Assembly: GCA_015234045.1 (NCBI GenBank)
Contig: JADFWU010000033.1
Span: forward strand, 1-36,879
Direction: 5' to 3'
Origin: Magnetococcales bacterium
Lineage (GTDB): Bacteria > Pseudomonadota > Magnetococcia > Magnetococcales > JADFWU01
DNA length: 36,879 bases
In this document: positions 26,998-34,986 of the stretch, piece after piece
How the letters are laid out: every line of letters begins with the position of its first letter
Numbering within the stretch: position 1 is the stretch's first letter
Made by a program: the position numbers and the translations under genes
Notes under the pieces: generated by a model
Seen by the model: the letters and a program-made list of their open reading frames with translations, nothing else
Told to the model about the DNA's origin: nothing
Databases searched by the model: none

Positions 26998-27041
26998 AAA
27001 AGCGCCATCCGGCGCGAAGAGCACACAAACAAATGCTCTTC
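26998..27041 (-). terminator. Double-stem terminator of the sulP gene
   Basis: On the minus strand two stems follow one another: GAAGAGCA/TGCTCTTC (27041-27016, 10-base loop) and GCGCC/GGCGC (27015-27002, 4-base loop), then TTTT (27001-26998). They lie about 60 bases after the SulP stop and before the megaprotein start. The T-tract is short, so efficiency is uncertain. Confidence 0.5.
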
Positions 27042-27099
27042 CTCACTTAGGAAATGCTAACATTTTGAAAAAATGATTGGTAGCACTAAGAACACTGCG

Positions 27100-28848
27100 T
27101 TACGTAACAGGCTCCGAAGGTGCATGTCTGCTGGCACATTCCAGGAATACTTCGTGAGGACAATTTGAGCATATTTCTGGCTCAAGATAATGTGCGAGAA
27201 TATTCTCAATCGCGTCATGTTTTGTTTGAAAAATGTGGTCCCTGCCAATGGTGGTCAAATACTCACATTTTTCTAAAATATCCATAATCTGATCTTTCAG
27301 ACCATGCAAGAACATGTCTCCGCCTGCAACCCTGCGTCGTTGGGACTCATGGAGAAGTAGCGCCGCACCAGCCAAATCTGAAAAGTTGACTCCAGTGCAT
27401 ACGATCAACAGATTCTTTTGCTCAGGATATTTTTCACGTGTTCTTCGAAGCACAGACTCCACACTGGCCACAGAACCAAAATAGAGCGAACCATCAATAC
27501 GTAATATCTTGAGTTGCGGACATTCAGTCAGTCCCTTTTTGGTAATAAACATACGCCAGGGAGAGAGTGGATTGGGCACACGACTGAGAATTTTCGGCTT
27601 TGAAGTCCTATTGAGATATAGGACAAGCGACAACATGACACCAACATAGACCGCAAATTCCAACTCCAGAAATAGTGTAGCGAGGAATGTCACGATCATC
27701 ACAGAGGCTTCGAAACGTGCAGCTCTTAAAATGGTACGAATGTGATGAATATCAATCAGATTATAAGCAACATGCAGGATGATACCCGCCATAACGGCAA
27801 TGGGCAAATGTGCCGCCAATGGCGCAACCAATAACAGAATAGCAGCAAGAAGCAGCGCCGCAAACACAGCCGAAAGAGGTGTCTTAGCCCCTGCTCGGTA
27901 GTTAACCCCTGTGCGCGTAAAAGAACCGGAGGCAGGATAGGCAGAAAAGAAACTACCCACAATGTTGGACATACCCTGACCAATGAACTCTTTATTGCCA
28001 TTTATGGTTTGGCCGGATTTTGTCGCAATGGAACGCGCAATGGAAACCGCTTCCAACAATCCCAAAATAGCAATCGCCAACGCACCGGAAGAGAGCGTTC
28101 TGATAGTGCCAAATGAAAAGTCAGGCATAGAGATGGGTGGAAGAACCGCTGGCAATGACCCCACCACAGTAATTTGATGCACCGATGCATCAAATGTCTG
28201 TGCCAACAGACTGCCAATCAGCATGGCGATAAGCATTTCTGGCCATTTAGGGAAAAATCTTTTGATGGTAACAGCTGAAATGAGTGTTACCAGCCCCACG
28301 AGCAGGACAACGTGGTTCATATCAGGCAGTGCGTGATACAGATCAATCCATGTATGAATAAATGATTCACCACTCGGAAGTTTGATACCAAACAAGTGTT
28401 TAAGTTGACTCGTAGCAATCAGAATTGCAGCACCGCTGGTAAAACCAACAACAACTGAATGAGAAACAAAACTGATCAATCCACCCAGACGCGCCAACCC
28501 CATCGCAAGCTGAAAAAATCCAGCCATAAATGAGAGACTCAGTGCCAATATGATAAATTCCTGACTGCCAGGATCTGCCATCGGCGCTAACGTTGAAAAA
28601 ACGACAATGGAAATAGCCGTGGTAGGACCAGAGACCAAATGCAGTGAAGATCCAAAAAGGGCCGCAACAATAGCAGGAACAATCGCGGTATAAAGCCCAA
28701 ACTCCGGCGGAAGCCCCGCAATCGCGGCAAAAGCAACCCCTTGGGGAAGGACGACAACGGCACCGGTCATGCCTGACATCAAATCTTGGAGGAGGGTTTT
28801 ACGATTAGTCGTTTTAAGCCAATGCGGCACTATTCTTCTAAATTTCAT
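27100..28848 (-). CDS. SulP/SLC26-family anion transporter with STAS domain
   Basis: A 582-residue inner-membrane transporter. The N-terminal 400 residues hold about a dozen hydrophobic helices, including the family signature near VVLPQGVAFAAIAGLPPEFG (about 33-52) and GSSLHLVSGPTTAIS. The C-terminal STAS domain (about 440-545) includes NFSDLAGAALL, the loop that is often phosphorylated or binds nucleotides. The tail has clustered cysteines (Cys560, Cys563, Cys571 with His565 and His575), a possible metal-binding knuckle. SulP proteins carry sulfate, bicarbonate or dicarboxylates; the substrate cannot be read from sequence, and no sulfate-assimilation gene is nearby. It is flanked by its own terminator and by hairpins upstream, so it is probably monocistronic. 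Confidence 0.9.
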   Translation of the reverse strand: MKFRRIVPHWLKTTNRKTLLQDLMSGMTGAVVVLPQGVAFAAIAGLPPEFGLYTAIVPAIVAALFGSSLHLVSGPTTAISIVVFSTLAPMADPGSQEFIILALSLSFMAGFFQLAMGLARLGGLISFVSHSVVVGFTSGAAILIATSQLKHLFGIKLPSGESFIHTWIDLYHALPDMNHVVLLVGLVTLISAVTIKRFFPKWPEMLIAMLIGSLLAQTFDASVHQITVVGSLPAVLPPISMPDFSFGTIRTLSSGALAIAILGLLEAVSIARSIATKSGQTINGNKEFIGQGMSNIVGSFFSAYPASGSFTRTGVNYRAGAKTPLSAVFAALLLAAILLLVAPLAAHLPIAVMAGIILHVAYNLIDIHHIRTILRAARFEASVMIVTFLATLFLELEFAVYVGVMLSLVLYLNRTSKPKILSRVPNPLSPWRMFITKKGLTECPQLKILRIDGSLYFGSVASVESVLRRTREKYPEQKNLLIVCTGVNFSDLAGAALLLHESQRRRVAGGDMFLHGLKDQIMDILEKCEYLTTIGRDHIFQTKHDAIENILAHYLEPEICSNCPHEVFLECASRHAPSEPVT

Positions 28849-29020
28849 GTGTATCTTCGAAAGACCAAAAAAGCTGGGATGCGGGGGAGGTTTTCATCTA
28901 TCGGAAAACTTTAAACCACTCAACAATAACATGATATAAGCCTAAGCAACCAGGGCAGTTGTCATGAAAATTTTCAGCACTTTGACATGTAGATATTATC
29001 GGTGATCTTACTCTGGATAT

Positions 29021-29077
29021 GAAGAGGAGGCCGAAGCCCCCTCTTCCGATACTGCGGATTCCACTGAATAGTGGAAT
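29021..29077. repeat. Two tandem hairpins downstream of the CHAD gene
   Basis: GAAGAGGAGGC / GCCCCCTCTTC (29021-29031 and 29036-29046, CGAA loop, one mismatch) and ATTCCACT / AGTGGAAT (29058-29065 and 29070-29077, GAAT loop). They lie 30-85 bases past the CHAD stop on the minus strand. Neither is followed by a T-tract, so they may protect the 3' end of the transcript or form a factor-dependent terminator. Confidence 0.55.
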
Positions 29078-29106
29078 TGATATTCAAAATCCAACAGACT
29101 TTTTAC

Positions 29107-30015
29107 TTACCAGGGACGTTTGGTTCCTGTGAAGGTTTTCCATACGCCAGGTAGCTTTTTACGAACATCTGCTTTTGTGCCCTTGGCACTGCTTCCAACC
29201 AAACTGTCACAATATTTTTTTACTTTGGCGTTTTTATTACCTGCTGTGATCTCACCCAACAGAACAGGCATGACAGAGGCATCTTGCATGGAACCAAGCA
29301 GACCCTGAACCGCTTTCAGATTGGCGATAAACTTACGCATAGCGGCTTTGCCAAGCACTGGAACAAAAAATTCGCAGGCGTAACGCATTTTTTTACACTC
29401 AATGCGTAAACGATGAAGTTCGTCATCGCTCATTTTGGCATGTCCCTTGCCGAGGGCTTCCAGTTTATTGTAGCGGCGCCCCAACTCCATTTTGGCGTAG
29501 TCAGCCACATTCATCGCCATTTTCTTCTTGGCCTTGGGATCAACCTTACCCCATTTGCCACCGGACCATGCTTTAAAGTCCGATTTAAATTTCTTATAGC
29601 GACCACTGTCAAACATGGCACGCACTTGCTTGTAGGCATCTTTATGATGCGCTTCAACCAGAGCTGTCAATTCAGCCTTACCAGCTCCTTTAGGCGCATT
29701 GGCCAAGGTTTCGCTAATGAACACATCCGTATCACGGGCCTGACCCATGGCACTGGCAGCCCATTTCATCTCAACGCGGTAATGATCAGTCACTGTACGG
29801 GGGAAAGCCCGGCGGAAAATACCAAGGGAAGATCTCATGCGGCGAAAAGCCACGCGAGCCTGATGGACACCACGGATGTTTTTTCCCTCATAGGCAACCG
29901 CTGCCCAGCCTTCCATATACTTGAAATTATGTTGAAGAATGGTCTGAAAAGCCTTCTCGGTGCTCATCTTGGCAGTGATGGGCGCGTTCTTTTTCATGGT
30001 CGGAACTTTGGCCAT
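29107..30015 (-). CDS. CHAD-domain protein
   Basis: A 302-residue basic, all-helical protein. It matches the CHAD domain (conserved histidine alpha-helical domain), with HQARVAFRRMRSSLGIFRR near the start and RLRIECKKMRYACEFFVP in the second half. These two Arg/Lys/His-rich helices form the positively charged pocket of the fold. CHAD proteins bind polyphosphate and can localise to polyphosphate granules, often encoded near polyphosphate enzymes; none is in this window. There is no signal peptide or membrane segment. The ribosome-binding site GAGGA is about 8 bases before the ATG at 30015. The Lys/Ala-rich N-terminal 17 residues look like a disordered tail. Confidence 0.85.
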   Translation of the reverse strand: MAKVPTMKKNAPITAKMSTEKAFQTILQHNFKYMEGWAAVAYEGKNIRGVHQARVAFRRMRSSLGIFRRAFPRTVTDHYRVEMKWAASAMGQARDTDVFISETLANAPKGAGKAELTALVEAHHKDAYKQVRAMFDSGRYKKFKSDFKAWSGGKWGKVDPKAKKKMAMNVADYAKMELGRRYNKLEALGKGHAKMSDDELHRLRIECKKMRYACEFFVPVLGKAAMRKFIANLKAVQGLLGSMQDASVMPVLLGEITAGNKNAKVKKYCDSLVGSSAKGTKADVRKKLPGVWKTFTGTKRPW

Positions 30016-30064
30016 GCTCTTTTCCTCGATTGTTCTAAATGTTGAATGGTTTGTTTTTTTCGCT

Positions 30065-30070
30065 ATTATA
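30065..30070 (-). promoter_or_regulatory. Probable -10 box of the CHAD gene
   Basis: A perfect TATAAT on the minus strand 50 bases upstream of the CHAD start, in an AT-rich stretch just past a terminator. No convincing -35 is present at 17 bp (the position is a T-run), so confidence is limited. Confidence 0.4.
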
Positions 30071-30134
30071 CATATTTATATAGCATAAAAAAATGAAATC
30101 CACATGAATATTTCAGTACTTTACTGTGAAAAAC

Positions 30135-30174
30135 AAAAAGCCCGCCAGATCACCATAGACCTGACGGGCTTTTT
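30135..30174 (-). terminator. Terminator of the small membrane protein gene
   Basis: AAAAAGCCCGCCAG (30135-30148) pairs with CTGACGGGCTTTTT (30161-30174) with one mismatch, around a 12-base loop. On the minus strand it ends in a T-run. It lies about 20 bases after the stop codon of the membrane protein gene and insulates the CHAD promoter. Confidence 0.85.
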
Positions 30175-30193
30175 ATAGAATAACAACAATCAG

Positions 30194-30619
30194 TTAGAAC
30201 AATACCGCAAATCCGACACCCAAGCTGAAAGAAGTCACAACAGCTAATACCAACAGCGGATGAAGATGGTCTTTATTCCGTTTAAGCCGACTTATATTTA
30301 AAATCAGGCCAGCCACACTGACGATAAACGCCACCATTGAAAGAAAGATCGCACCTTTGACTTGTGCCAGATTCCAAACACCTCGAACCGGCAGATCAAA
30401 CAGCTTATGAAACAGCGTAGAAGACTCTGGTGCCGCCTGCTCTACCAATGCCCAGGCCAAAACAATCAGAACCCATGAAAAAACCGCTGACCACAGCGAT
30501 AATTGAACATTCCGATCTGGTCCAATACGGCGATTGACAGCGCGTCCAAACATATGCCCAGACATCGGGCCATGATGGTGCGTGGCCATAGAACCGGAAA
30601 ATGAATGAACCCCAGGCAT
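30194..30619 (-). CDS. Small membrane protein of unknown function
   Basis: A 141-residue protein with three predicted transmembrane helices (about 42-62, 88-109, 120-141) and a cytoplasmic or periplasmic N-terminus rich in Gly, His and Met (HHH at 14-16, MSGHMFG). The frame stays open upstream to 30700, but the ATG at 30619 has an excellent GGGAGG site 6-7 bases before it, so I use that start. I do not recognise the family. It is followed by its own terminator and is preceded by IS630 debris, so it appears monocistronic. The His/Met-rich tail could suggest metal contact, but that is speculative. Confidence 0.65.
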   Translation of the reverse strand: MPGVHSFSGSMATHHHGPMSGHMFGRAVNRRIGPDRNVQLSLWSAVFSWVLIVLAWALVEQAAPESSTLFHKLFDLPVRGVWNLAQVKGAIFLSMVAFIVSVAGLILNISRLKRNKDHLHPLLVLAVVTSFSLGVGFAVLF

Positions 30620-30770
30620 GATGCACCTCCCACACGCATGTAAATCGAATGACAACCCTCTCGACCTAACTGAAAAATCAGACAGCCTCTTCACGGACAA
30701 GGAGAAGGTTTCATACGATTAGATACAAAAATGTGCTATTGGGTTCAATATCTCAACAATTCACACTGAA

Positions 30771-31226
30771 TTATAGTGCAACTTGATGTTTTTCCAGAGT
30801 ACGTCTCACTGTTTCATGAGAAACATCCGCAACCACACCACGCTCTTCCATGGCACGCGCAAGCTTACGTAAACTCCAGCGCCGCGCACCTTGAGGCGGT
30901 CTCTGTTGCGCCAGTTCCAGCAACTTTTCTTCTGCCTGTACATCAAGTTTTGACTGGTAAACCCTTTTGGACGGTGCACGTTCAAGGGCAGCTTCAAGCC
31001 CATGGGATACAAATTGCTGTCGGATACGTTCAACCGTACGAATGCCAACTTCCAGTGCATCACCAATCCGTCTATCACTCCAACTCGGACCGTGCTCACC
31101 GGTATCCGCTTTCAACAACACGCGGGCGCGTGTCTGCTTTCTTGCGGGTGCCTGACCGGAAGAAATGAGTTTTTTCAGATAGGTACGCTCGTTTCTCTGC
31201 AATGTTACGATATATTTCTTCTGCAT
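30771..31226 (-). pseudogene. IS630-family transposase, N-terminal fragment
   Basis: 151 residues corresponding to the N-terminal DNA-binding half of an IS630-type transposase: a Lys-rich start, a first helix-turn-helix (WSDRRIGDALEVGIRTVERI), the FVSHGLEAALER segment and a second one ending VSHETVRRTLEKH. The frame stops right after this point, and the catalytic DDE half (about 200 residues) is not found in the following sequence. Some IS630 elements make the full protein by frameshifting, but here no second half exists downstream, so the element is dead. It is a separate scar from those at 6.4-11.7 kb. Confidence 0.75.
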
Positions 31227-31378
31227 ATGCCCACCAAACAGAATTTCGTATTATCACGCGTTAGAAATACCGGGTATCCATTTCAATGATGACTTGATTC
31301 TTCTTTTCCTGCAACTGTGTCTATGCTTCAATAGAGAAAAATATTGAAATTTTACACTATACACTTTGGTTCAATACC

Positions 31379-32167
31379 ATGACTTCAGCACCATCATCAC
31401 TGCTTAACGCAGCACAGCGTGCTTGGCAACAGGTTGCTTTTCACCAAAATCTACTGCCACACATACCTCAATCAGAAACAGAGGTTCCTTTTATTACGGA
31501 TGCTGATTTTTTCAACACCAACGGACTTGAAAACCTGATCACTGACCCATCCGCCGTTTCCTGGGTCATTCTTCCCTTCAATCGAACGGGAAAACGATTT
31601 CCCTTTGCCGTTGTGGAAGATGAACAGGATCAGGAAAATCGGCAAAAGCGCTTTTGTCTGGCATTGTCTGCTCTCGGCCTCTCTGAAAATCAGAGTGATC
31701 ACCGTTTTCTACTGGTTGCAGACGATGCCACCGGACCCGTTGCTTGTGAACTCTGCTCTGCCATCAGTTGGGAAAAACATCAAGCGTCCATAATCTATTG
31801 GACAGGGCATCTCGAACATTTAAAAGCAGATATTTCAGCCTTTGATCCACAAATTTTGGTCATTCTTGCCAAGAATGTAACCACGGAAACTATCCCTGGG
31901 ATACTCACCGTTTGTGTGGAACAGGCTGAGAATCAGCCGGATTTAAGCGTTGAAAACGTATATGGTTGGCTCTATTCAGACCAGTTGGGATTCATCGGGC
32001 ATCGGCCACCAAACAGCCAAACATGGCAATGGGATAAGGATCAATTTCTTGTAGAAACACATCCATACTCTAAACTAAGCCACATTACCACCTTGAATTT
32101 TTCGCTGATGCCTTTCATCCGTTACGGCCTTGGTCGCACACTCAACAAGGGAACATCCAATCCATGA
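31379..32167 (+). CDS. Unknown protein, first gene of PaaK-HAD operon
   Basis: A 262-residue soluble protein I do not recognise. It has no signal peptide, membrane helix or clear catalytic motif. The middle shows an alternating hydrophobic pattern suggestive of an alpha/beta fold, and there are three Cys residues, two of them close together (ACELCSA). The stop codon overlaps the start of the next gene (ATGA at 32164-32167), so translation is coupled, and its product probably works with the adenylate-forming enzyme. No good Shine-Dalgarno precedes the ATG at 31379, so the start is uncertain. Possible roles include a partner subunit or acyl-acceptor enzyme, but none can be supported from sequence. 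Confidence 0.7.
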   Translation: MTSAPSSLLNAAQRAWQQVAFHQNLLPHIPQSETEVPFITDADFFNTNGLENLITDPSAVSWVILPFNRTGKRFPFAVVEDEQDQENRQKRFCLALSALGLSENQSDHRFLLVADDATGPVACELCSAISWEKHQASIIYWTGHLEHLKADISAFDPQILVILAKNVTTETIPGILTVCVEQAENQPDLSVENVYGWLYSDQLGFIGHRPPNSQTWQWDKDQFLVETHPYSKLSHITTLNFSLMPFIRYGLGRTLNKGTSNP

Positions 32168-33486
32168 ATGCACACTATGATTGGATCAGTACAGCAGATA
32201 ATAGTTGGACCTTGAAACCAAATGATCACCGCTTTCTCACACGGCTGCGCCACTTCTTTACCAAGCTGCATGAACAGTCACCCGCTTATGCACAACGCTT
32301 TGAAGAAGCAGGATTTATGCCTCCTTTTGATGATCCCTGGTCGCTCTATTTAGCACTGCCTTCAATGGATAAGGCTTTCTACCGAGAACCTTTGGAAGCA
32401 GAGGCCCTGCACCGACTCAATCACCAAAACACTTTTGTGTGCGATTTCAGTTCAGGCTCAACAGCACAATGCGTATTACGCTTTTCTGCACCTATTGATG
32501 AATTGGCTGAACAGTCGATTACCGAAACAGTATTCAAGCGGGCGGGCATGGGTCCTGGCGATCATTTCATCTGCCTTGAAGTCGGTGTCGCAGAGATTTA
32601 CGATTTCTATTTTCGGGCCGCACGAAACCTCGGTGTCAATCGGACCAGTTTTCTACATCTGACCGGACGGTATGGTCCATCTATCGCACCGCTGAAAAAA
32701 CTCAATCCCACAGTGATACTCACCCTACCCAGTATCCTGGCGCGAATATGGCCACATGTGAAAAATCTCTGGCCCAAAGGCCAATCACCCATTCATACCC
32801 TGATCCATATGGGCGAATCCATGCACTCCGCCCTGAAGGCAGAAATCCAACACCATTGGGGATGTCGCATCATCTCTTTTTATGGCACAACTGAAATCGG
32901 TGGCATGGCTGGCGAGTGCCCACACAATACCGGGTGTCATTTTGAGCCCATGAACACACTGCTCACCCTCACCGATGCCAAACAGTTGGATGATAACACC
33001 GTTGAAGGAGAAGCACTTTTTACCACACTCCACTTCACCACTCAGCCGGTGATAAAATACCGCGTTGCCGATCTGTTACAGGTCACATCCAACCCCTGTG
33101 TGTGTGGAGAGTCCACACCGCGTCTTACCTTCCTGGAACGAACACGGGACGCTTTCATCATCACTGGTGTCAAATTTAGGCACAGTACGATTATGGAAGC
33201 ACTCCGAGAGATTGTCCCTGAGTTGCGCTATCTCTCCATTGTTCTGGATGATCTTTCTGAAGAATCAGGCAACACACGCGTAACGCTCCACCTTCCTGAA
33301 GCCTTTAAGGATCAGGAAACAGAACTATTGGAACAAGTCATTCAGGGCGTATTTGATATGGATGCCATCCATCGGTATGGTCTAGTCAGATTTGAAGCTT
33401 GTTTTCTAAAGGATACCGAATTCGGATCGCGCAAAATTCGCAAAGTGATCGATAACCGCCAATACATGGGACAACAGGGTGACTGA
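32164..33486 (+). CDS. PaaK-like AMP-dependent ligase
   Basis: A 440-residue adenylate-forming enzyme of the phenylacetate-CoA ligase (PaaK) branch, which activates a carboxylic acid as acyl-AMP and normally transfers it to CoA. Motifs in order: phosphate-binding SSGST (96-100), YGTTE (240-244), YRVADL (299-304) and the C-terminal KIRKVID with a catalytic Lys near 424. Cysteines 252, 258, 312 and 314 (ECPHNTGCHF and PCVCG) match the zinc site seen in some PaaK relatives. The acid substrate is unknown; LuxE-type acyl-protein synthetases are a related alternative. It overlaps the upstream gene by 4 bases and the downstream HAD gene by 8, so all three form one translationally coupled operon. Confidence 0.85.
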   Translation: MNAHYDWISTADNSWTLKPNDHRFLTRLRHFFTKLHEQSPAYAQRFEEAGFMPPFDDPWSLYLALPSMDKAFYREPLEAEALHRLNHQNTFVCDFSSGSTAQCVLRFSAPIDELAEQSITETVFKRAGMGPGDHFICLEVGVAEIYDFYFRAARNLGVNRTSFLHLTGRYGPSIAPLKKLNPTVILTLPSILARIWPHVKNLWPKGQSPIHTLIHMGESMHSALKAEIQHHWGCRIISFYGTTEIGGMAGECPHNTGCHFEPMNTLLTLTDAKQLDDNTVEGEALFTTLHFTTQPVIKYRVADLLQVTSNPCVCGESTPRLTFLERTRDAFIITGVKFRHSTIMEALREIVPELRYLSIVLDDLSEESGNTRVTLHLPEAFKDQETELLEQVIQGVFDMDAIHRYGLVRFEACFLKDTEFGSRKIRKVIDNRQYMGQQGD

Positions 33487-34144
33487 TACGCCAAAACAAA
33501 TTGCTGTGTTTGATATCAACGGCACACTGCTACACGACAATATCGGTGTACTATTTATCCGACACCTGTTTCGACGTGGTAAATTACCGCTCTTGACCAT
33601 GCTGCTGATCAGCTTCATCTATCCATTGGTTAAACTGCGATTGCTGAGTTTCCGCTATGCCATCTTGCTTGGTATTTGGGGCGTGGCCGGTATGACAGAG
33701 CAGGAAGCAGAACAGGAAGCACAGCTGTGCTTTGATGCCGTGATGAAACCAAAACTCCTTCAGGATGGGTTGAAGGAGATCGCCCACTGTCAACAACGTG
33801 GCATACCGATTATTCTGGCCACCGGCAGTCAAATTTCGATTGCCAAAATTTTCCAAAAGCATGTTCAAGCCGATGAACTGATTGCAGCCACAACACAACT
33901 GGATAGTAACGGTCGTTTCAGCATGCGTGCTCAAAAGCCTCTTCCCTTTAAGACAGGAAAGCGCGATCTGGTGCTTGCACTCAAAAATAAAAAAGCGCCG
34001 CAATCCAAAATGACCGTTTATAGTGATACGATCAAGGATACGGCGCTTCTTGAAGCTGCGGATCATCCCATTGCTGTTAATGCAACAACTGAGTTTTCAG
34101 CATGGGTCAAAAGCCAAAATGGATCAGTTCGTCATTTTAAATAA
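33479..34144 (+). CDS. HAD-superfamily hydrolase, subfamily IB-like
   Basis: A 221-residue HAD protein resembling the phosphoserine-phosphatase-like IB group. Motif I is FDINGTLL: the nucleophile Asp12 is present, but the usual second Asp (general acid/base) is Asn14. Motif II is LATGS (Thr115, Ser117), the motif III lysine lies near 158-161 and motif IV is SDTIKD (Asp183, Asp187). A hydrophobic cap segment (37-70) could touch the membrane. The GTG start at 33479 overlaps the end of the ligase gene. It should dephosphorylate a small molecule or lipid tied to the ligase pathway, but the Asn14 change could slow turnover or alter activity. Confidence 0.8.
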   Translation: MTDTPKQIAVFDINGTLLHDNIGVLFIRHLFRRGKLPLLTMLLISFIYPLVKLRLLSFRYAILLGIWGVAGMTEQEAEQEAQLCFDAVMKPKLLQDGLKEIAHCQQRGIPIILATGSQISIAKIFQKHVQADELIAATTQLDSNGRFSMRAQKPLPFKTGKRDLVLALKNKKAPQSKMTVYSDTIKDTALLEAADHPIAVNATTEFSAWVKSQNGSVRHFK

Positions 34145-34157
34145 TATAAACAGCGTT

Positions 34158-34925
34158 CTACAATCCTTCTTTCTTAATACGTTCAATCTCTTCTCGAACC
34201 AACTTTTCAGCGATTTCAGGCAATACTTCCTGCACATGATCACGTGCAGTTGCTTCCATAACGGACTGAAGTTCCGGCTCAATGGCAGAACGCACCGCCT
34301 TATGGAGCTTACCGCTGTCAGTCAATGCGGAAACCGACACTGAACCACCACTGGCACCAACATCACGCCCGTCATTAAGATTGATGGTTACTGCGGTATC
34401 ATCCTCATCATCCAACCGCGGTGCGGCATCGGGATTATTGCGTCTAATCTCCGCGTTATCCAATGACTCTTGAGCGTAATAGATTTCAGTGAAAAACGGA
34501 ATACCACTGATTTCAAATAGATGACTCACACAAAGAAAAGAGCGATCACTGGCCACCCGATGATCACGTCCGGTAACCACAACCGGTGGTGACATGCGGA
34601 TAGGCCCAAGCCAGTCCTCAACCCGTGTCTGAACACCACCGGCAACCATATTGGCCACCTCGGAGTATGCATCATTCATTTCCAGATCGAAGTTACCACG
34701 CTCTTCACCGAGCAAAGCACCAGCCAGTTTCAGCACAGCTTCTTCAGGACCAGCAAGTCGCATACTGCCCTTAAGATTGCCACTGTAGCCGATAACCGCA
34801 CTATAATCGCCGGTTAACGGACTTTGGGTAAGTGCCGACTCTCCGGGAATCACTTCCACAAACAGCATGGTTTCACAGATTTCCTGAATCGCTTCTCTTA
34901 ACGAGACAATAAAACGTTCCGGCAT
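34158..34925 (-). CDS. CheX-like chemotaxis phosphatase-domain protein
   Basis: A 255-residue protein. The N-terminal 150 residues match the CheC/CheX fold, with the signature SEVANMVAGG (Glu89, Asn92, Gly95-96) that in CheX inserts into phosphorylated CheY. The remainder is an acidic linker followed by an amphipathic helical tail (about 200-255) that is not part of CheX and may mediate dimerisation or partner binding. A GTG start at 34967 is possible, but the ATG at 34925 has AGGAG 8 bases upstream and begins just before the domain. Only 13 bases separate its stop from the convergent HAD gene. Only one copy of the signature helix is visible, as in CheX monomers. Confidence 0.8.
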   Translation of the reverse strand: MPERFIVSLREAIQEICETMLFVEVIPGESALTQSPLTGDYSAVIGYSGNLKGSMRLAGPEEAVLKLAGALLGEERGNFDLEMNDAYSEVANMVAGGVQTRVEDWLGPIRMSPPVVVTGRDHRVASDRSFLCVSHLFEISGIPFFTEIYYAQESLDNAEIRRNNPDAAPRLDDEDDTAVTINLNDGRDVGASGGSVSVSALTDSGKLHKAVRSAIEPELQSVMEATARDHVQEVLPEIAEKLVREEIERIKKEGL

Positions 34926-34986
34926 TCCCTTGACTCCTGTTTCGGGGAGAGCGCCCAACACCAGCACCCACGTTACCCCTATTTGA

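Noticed and set aside
29413..30045. 210-codon open frame antisense to the CHAD gene
   Set aside because: The minus-strand frame matches CHAD motifs and has a good ribosome-binding site; the plus-strand translation has no recognisable features.
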